A DNA stretch of 7,149 nt from Verrucomicrobiota bacterium (GTDB taxonomy: Bacteria; Verrucomicrobiota; Verrucomicrobiia; Opitutales; Opitutaceae): NCBI GenBank assembly GCA_030916665.1, contig JAUPWC010000346.1:1-7149 (forward strand). The letters run 5' to 3'. A program made the position numbers and the translations under genes. The notes beneath the pieces are model-generated. The model saw only the letters and a list, made by a program, of their open reading frames with translations. It was not told where the DNA came from and ran no database searches. Every line of letters begins with the position of its first letter. Within the stretch, counting starts at the first letter, position 1. Positions 5,994 through 7,149 of the stretch are shown here, in pieces.

Positions 5994-6914
5994 TTAAACT
6001 GCGCGGCAGTCGCCGCGCCACCGTTGGCCGGCGACGCGACGCAGGGTGGACAGGAGGAGCTCCAGCGCCGGGGTAAGCGGGGGCCGCCAGCAGGCGCTGA
6101 CCGGCACGGGCTCAAAATGCTTGAGGGGCAGGACACGCAGTCCAGCCGGTCTGGCCTCCTCCGGCAGGTTGAGGCCGAGGCCCACCCCGAGGCCTTGCCG
6201 CACCAGCTCGTGGATCAAGGTCGCGGAATCGGCCCGAAGGTGGGCAACCCAGGCAACCTGCAGGGCACGCAGTCCGCGCTGGAAAATCGTCGGCAAGGGA
6301 TCGTCGGGGGCCGGCCCGATCAGGCACTGCGACGGCCGGCCCTGTTGCCAAAACCAGCCCGCGCTCGTGATCGGGCTGGCGGTGCGGACCCAAAGTCCGA
6401 GGCCGGGCCGGGCGAGAATCTGGGAACGCCAGCCCGCCGGCCGGCGGTGACCGGTCGTCACGATCAGCTGCACTTCGCGCGCGGCCAGCCAGGCACCGAG
6501 CTGGCCGGGCGTGCCGGTGCGAACCTCACACCGGGTGGCGGGAAAGCGTTTCGCGACCGGCGCCAAAACCGCGGGCAGCCAGCCTTCCCCGAGCAGGCTG
6601 TCGGCGGCGAGATGAAGGACCTCCGCCGGCTCGGCCTGCAGTTTCGCCCAAAGCGCCGGCAGTCCGTCGAAAAAAGGCTGGGTATGGCTCTGCAGCAGCC
6701 GCCCGTGGGCCGTAAGCCGGAAAGGACGGCGTTCAAAGAGCTTCCGGCCGATCAGCCGTTCGAGGGCGCAGATCTGGTTGCTGATGGCAGGCTGCCCGAT
6801 GCCATAAGGCAGGTTCCGCGCCGCGGCACTGATGCCACGATACCGCGCCACCGCCTGGAAGAGCTCCAGCTGGTGGGGGTTGAACAAGTGAGCGGGAAAG
6901 GGTTGCCCGAGCAT
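5994..6914 (-). CDS. LysR-type transcriptional regulator
   Basis: The 306-residue product starts at ATG 6914. Residues 12-71 form the winged helix-turn-helix (LELFQAVARYRGISAAARN, then QPAISNQICALE and FERRPFRLT), followed by a coiled linker helix (about 72-95) and a periplasmic-binding-type effector domain (about 98-295). The turn reads LPYGIGQPAIS, two residues longer than the usual L-x-x-S-QPA-x-S; I associate this with a LysR clade seen in Verrucomicrobiota. Its effector and targets are unknown. GTG 6977 (327 residues) adds only a Gly/Arg/Cys-rich tail and was rejected; an AGGAGG at 6954-6949 is 34 nt from the ATG, too far to serve it. TTG 6887 is another possible start. The gene converges on the phosphodiesterase and diverges from the right-edge frame. 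Its last residues WRGDCRAV and its stop codon lie in repeat DNA. Confidence 0.92.
   Translation of the reverse strand: MLGQPFPAHLFNPHQLELFQAVARYRGISAAARNLPYGIGQPAISNQICALERLIGRKLFERRPFRLTAHGRLLQSHTQPFFDGLPALWAKLQAEPAEVLHLAADSLLGEGWLPAVLAPVAKRFPATRCEVRTGTPGQLGAWLAAREVQLIVTTGHRRPAGWRSQILARPGLGLWVRTASPITSAGWFWQQGRPSQCLIGPAPDDPLPTIFQRGLRALQVAWVAHLRADSATLIHELVRQGLGVGLGLNLPEEARPAGLRVLPLKHFEPVPVSACWRPPLTPALELLLSTLRRVAGQRWRGDCRAV
6002..6021 (-). repeat. REP-like unit F inside the 3' end of the LysR gene
   Basis: Read on the minus strand from 6021: GTGG, stem CGCGGC, loop GACT, stem GCCGCG. The tetranucleotide and directly adjoining palindrome resemble unit C. It encodes Trp299 to Ala305 of the LysR protein. 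The stem is short, so chance in GC-rich coding DNA is possible; its place next to the 5867-5995 element makes a repeat origin more likely. Confidence 0.4.
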
Positions 6915-7010
6915 CGCACGGCCCGTGCACCTGCCCCGACACGCTCCCCCTCCTCTTGCTCCCCCGCATGGCCCCACCCCGGGATTTTTACCGCAAAGTT
7001 AAGCCCCGGA

Positions 7011-7036
7011 CCCGGCGAAACCAGGCCATCGCCGGG
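7011..7036. promoter_or_regulatory. 8-bp dyad upstream of the LysR gene
   Basis: CCCGGCGA (7011-7018) and TCGCCGGG (7029-7036) are perfect complements around a 10-bp centre, in the divergent gap between the LysR gene and the right-edge frame. LysR regulators commonly bind interrupted dyads in such gaps to control themselves and the neighbour, so this is an operator candidate. A small hairpin of no function is equally possible at this GC content. Confidence 0.3.
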
Positions 7037-7091
7037 CCAGTTGAAGTTGGAAGTTTAAGTTGAAGTATCCGTCCTTGTCCCGTCCGAGCCC

Positions 7092-7149
7092 ATGTTGACA
7101 CCCGCCAAAGGAAAAATGAAGTCGAACGAAACGATCAGATACAGTGAAG
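7092..7149 (+). CDS. Start of an unidentified gene, truncated by the right edge
   Basis: ATG 7116 opens a frame (MKSNETIRYSE) that is still open at the last base; AAAGGA at 7107-7112 is SD-like, although the 3-nt spacing is short. An in-frame ATG at 7092 would add MLTPAKGK. Codons here are much richer in A (ACG ATC AGA TAC AGT GAA) than in the neighbouring genes, which hints at foreign origin. The short motif IRYSE recalls the N-terminus of IS3-family OrfA transposases (RYSE followed by FK), but eleven residues cannot settle it. Divergent from the LysR gene. Confidence 0.38.
   Translation, partial: MLTPAKGKMKSNETIRYSE

Larger units (their letters stand above)
5867..5995. repeat. 129-bp element bounded by 13-bp inverted repeats, enclosing two REP-like hairpins
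   Basis: AACCCGGATTCCG (5867-5879) is perfectly complementary to CGGAATCCGGGTT (5983-5995). The enclosed 103 bp carries units D and E in opposite orientation and no reading frame. Nested symmetry of this kind is seen in BIMEs and small non-autonomous mobile elements. The right arm overlaps the stop codon of the LysR gene (TAA at 5996-5994, minus). No target-site duplication is obvious. Confidence 0.5.

Noticed and set aside
6024..7058. 344-codon plus-strand reading frame opposite the LysR gene
   Set aside because: Antisense shadow with no domain; the minus strand encodes a clear helix-turn-helix and effector domain.
1..7149. A new defence, toxin or mobile gene system
   Set aside because: The complete genes are a glycosidase, ligA, an MBL phosphodiesterase and a LysR regulator. 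No nuclease effector, toxin pair, integrase or recombinase can be supported. No tRNA or rRNA was recognised by eye.

Overview
The window is about 7.1 kb of very GC-rich bacterial chromosome. It reads as ordinary housekeeping and catabolic genes separated by repeat-rich gaps. Three things suggest Verrucomicrobiota, probably an Opitutaceae-type organism: the high-GC coding style with weak or absent Shine-Dalgarno sites, a LysR regulator with the helix-turn-helix variant NLPYGIGQPAIS that I associate with that phylum, and a secreted glycosidase ending in a Gly-rich, hydrophobic, Arg sorting-type tail. This assignment is inference from style and family memory, not from a marker gene.

Layout. Positions 633-1 (minus) hold the N-terminal 211 residues of a lipoprotein that runs off the left edge. 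It diverges from a secreted clan GH-A glycosidase of alpha-L-arabinofuranosidase type at 801-2609 (plus). A 353-bp gap (2610-2962) follows, with three palindromic units and a possible ligase promoter. Next come ligA, the NAD-dependent DNA ligase (core 2963-4969, perhaps starting at 2879), and 40 bp later a PhnP/COG1235-type metallo-beta-lactamase-fold phosphodiesterase (5010-5792). These two are probably cotranscribed. A second repeat cluster (5803-6021) lies between this pair and a convergent LysR-type regulator (6914-5994, minus). At the right edge a plus-strand reading frame begins at 7092 or 7116, too short to identify.

The most informative non-coding content is the palindrome family. At least six units, and probably seven, carry a GTAG, GGAG or GTGG tetranucleotide directly 5' of a GC-rich hairpin. 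That is the architecture of REP elements mobilised by REP-associated tyrosine transposases (RAYTs). Units sit in head-to-head pairs (BIME-like). One pair differs only by a compensatory double substitution that keeps both hairpins intact. One unit appears to have supplied the last residues of the LysR protein, and the adjoining repeat arm overlaps its stop codon. I see no RAYT gene, CRISPR array, toxin, nuclease effector or other defence system here. The candidates for something less ordinary are the repeat family, the signal-peptide-like extension of the ligase, and the C-terminal sorting-like tail of the glycosidase.
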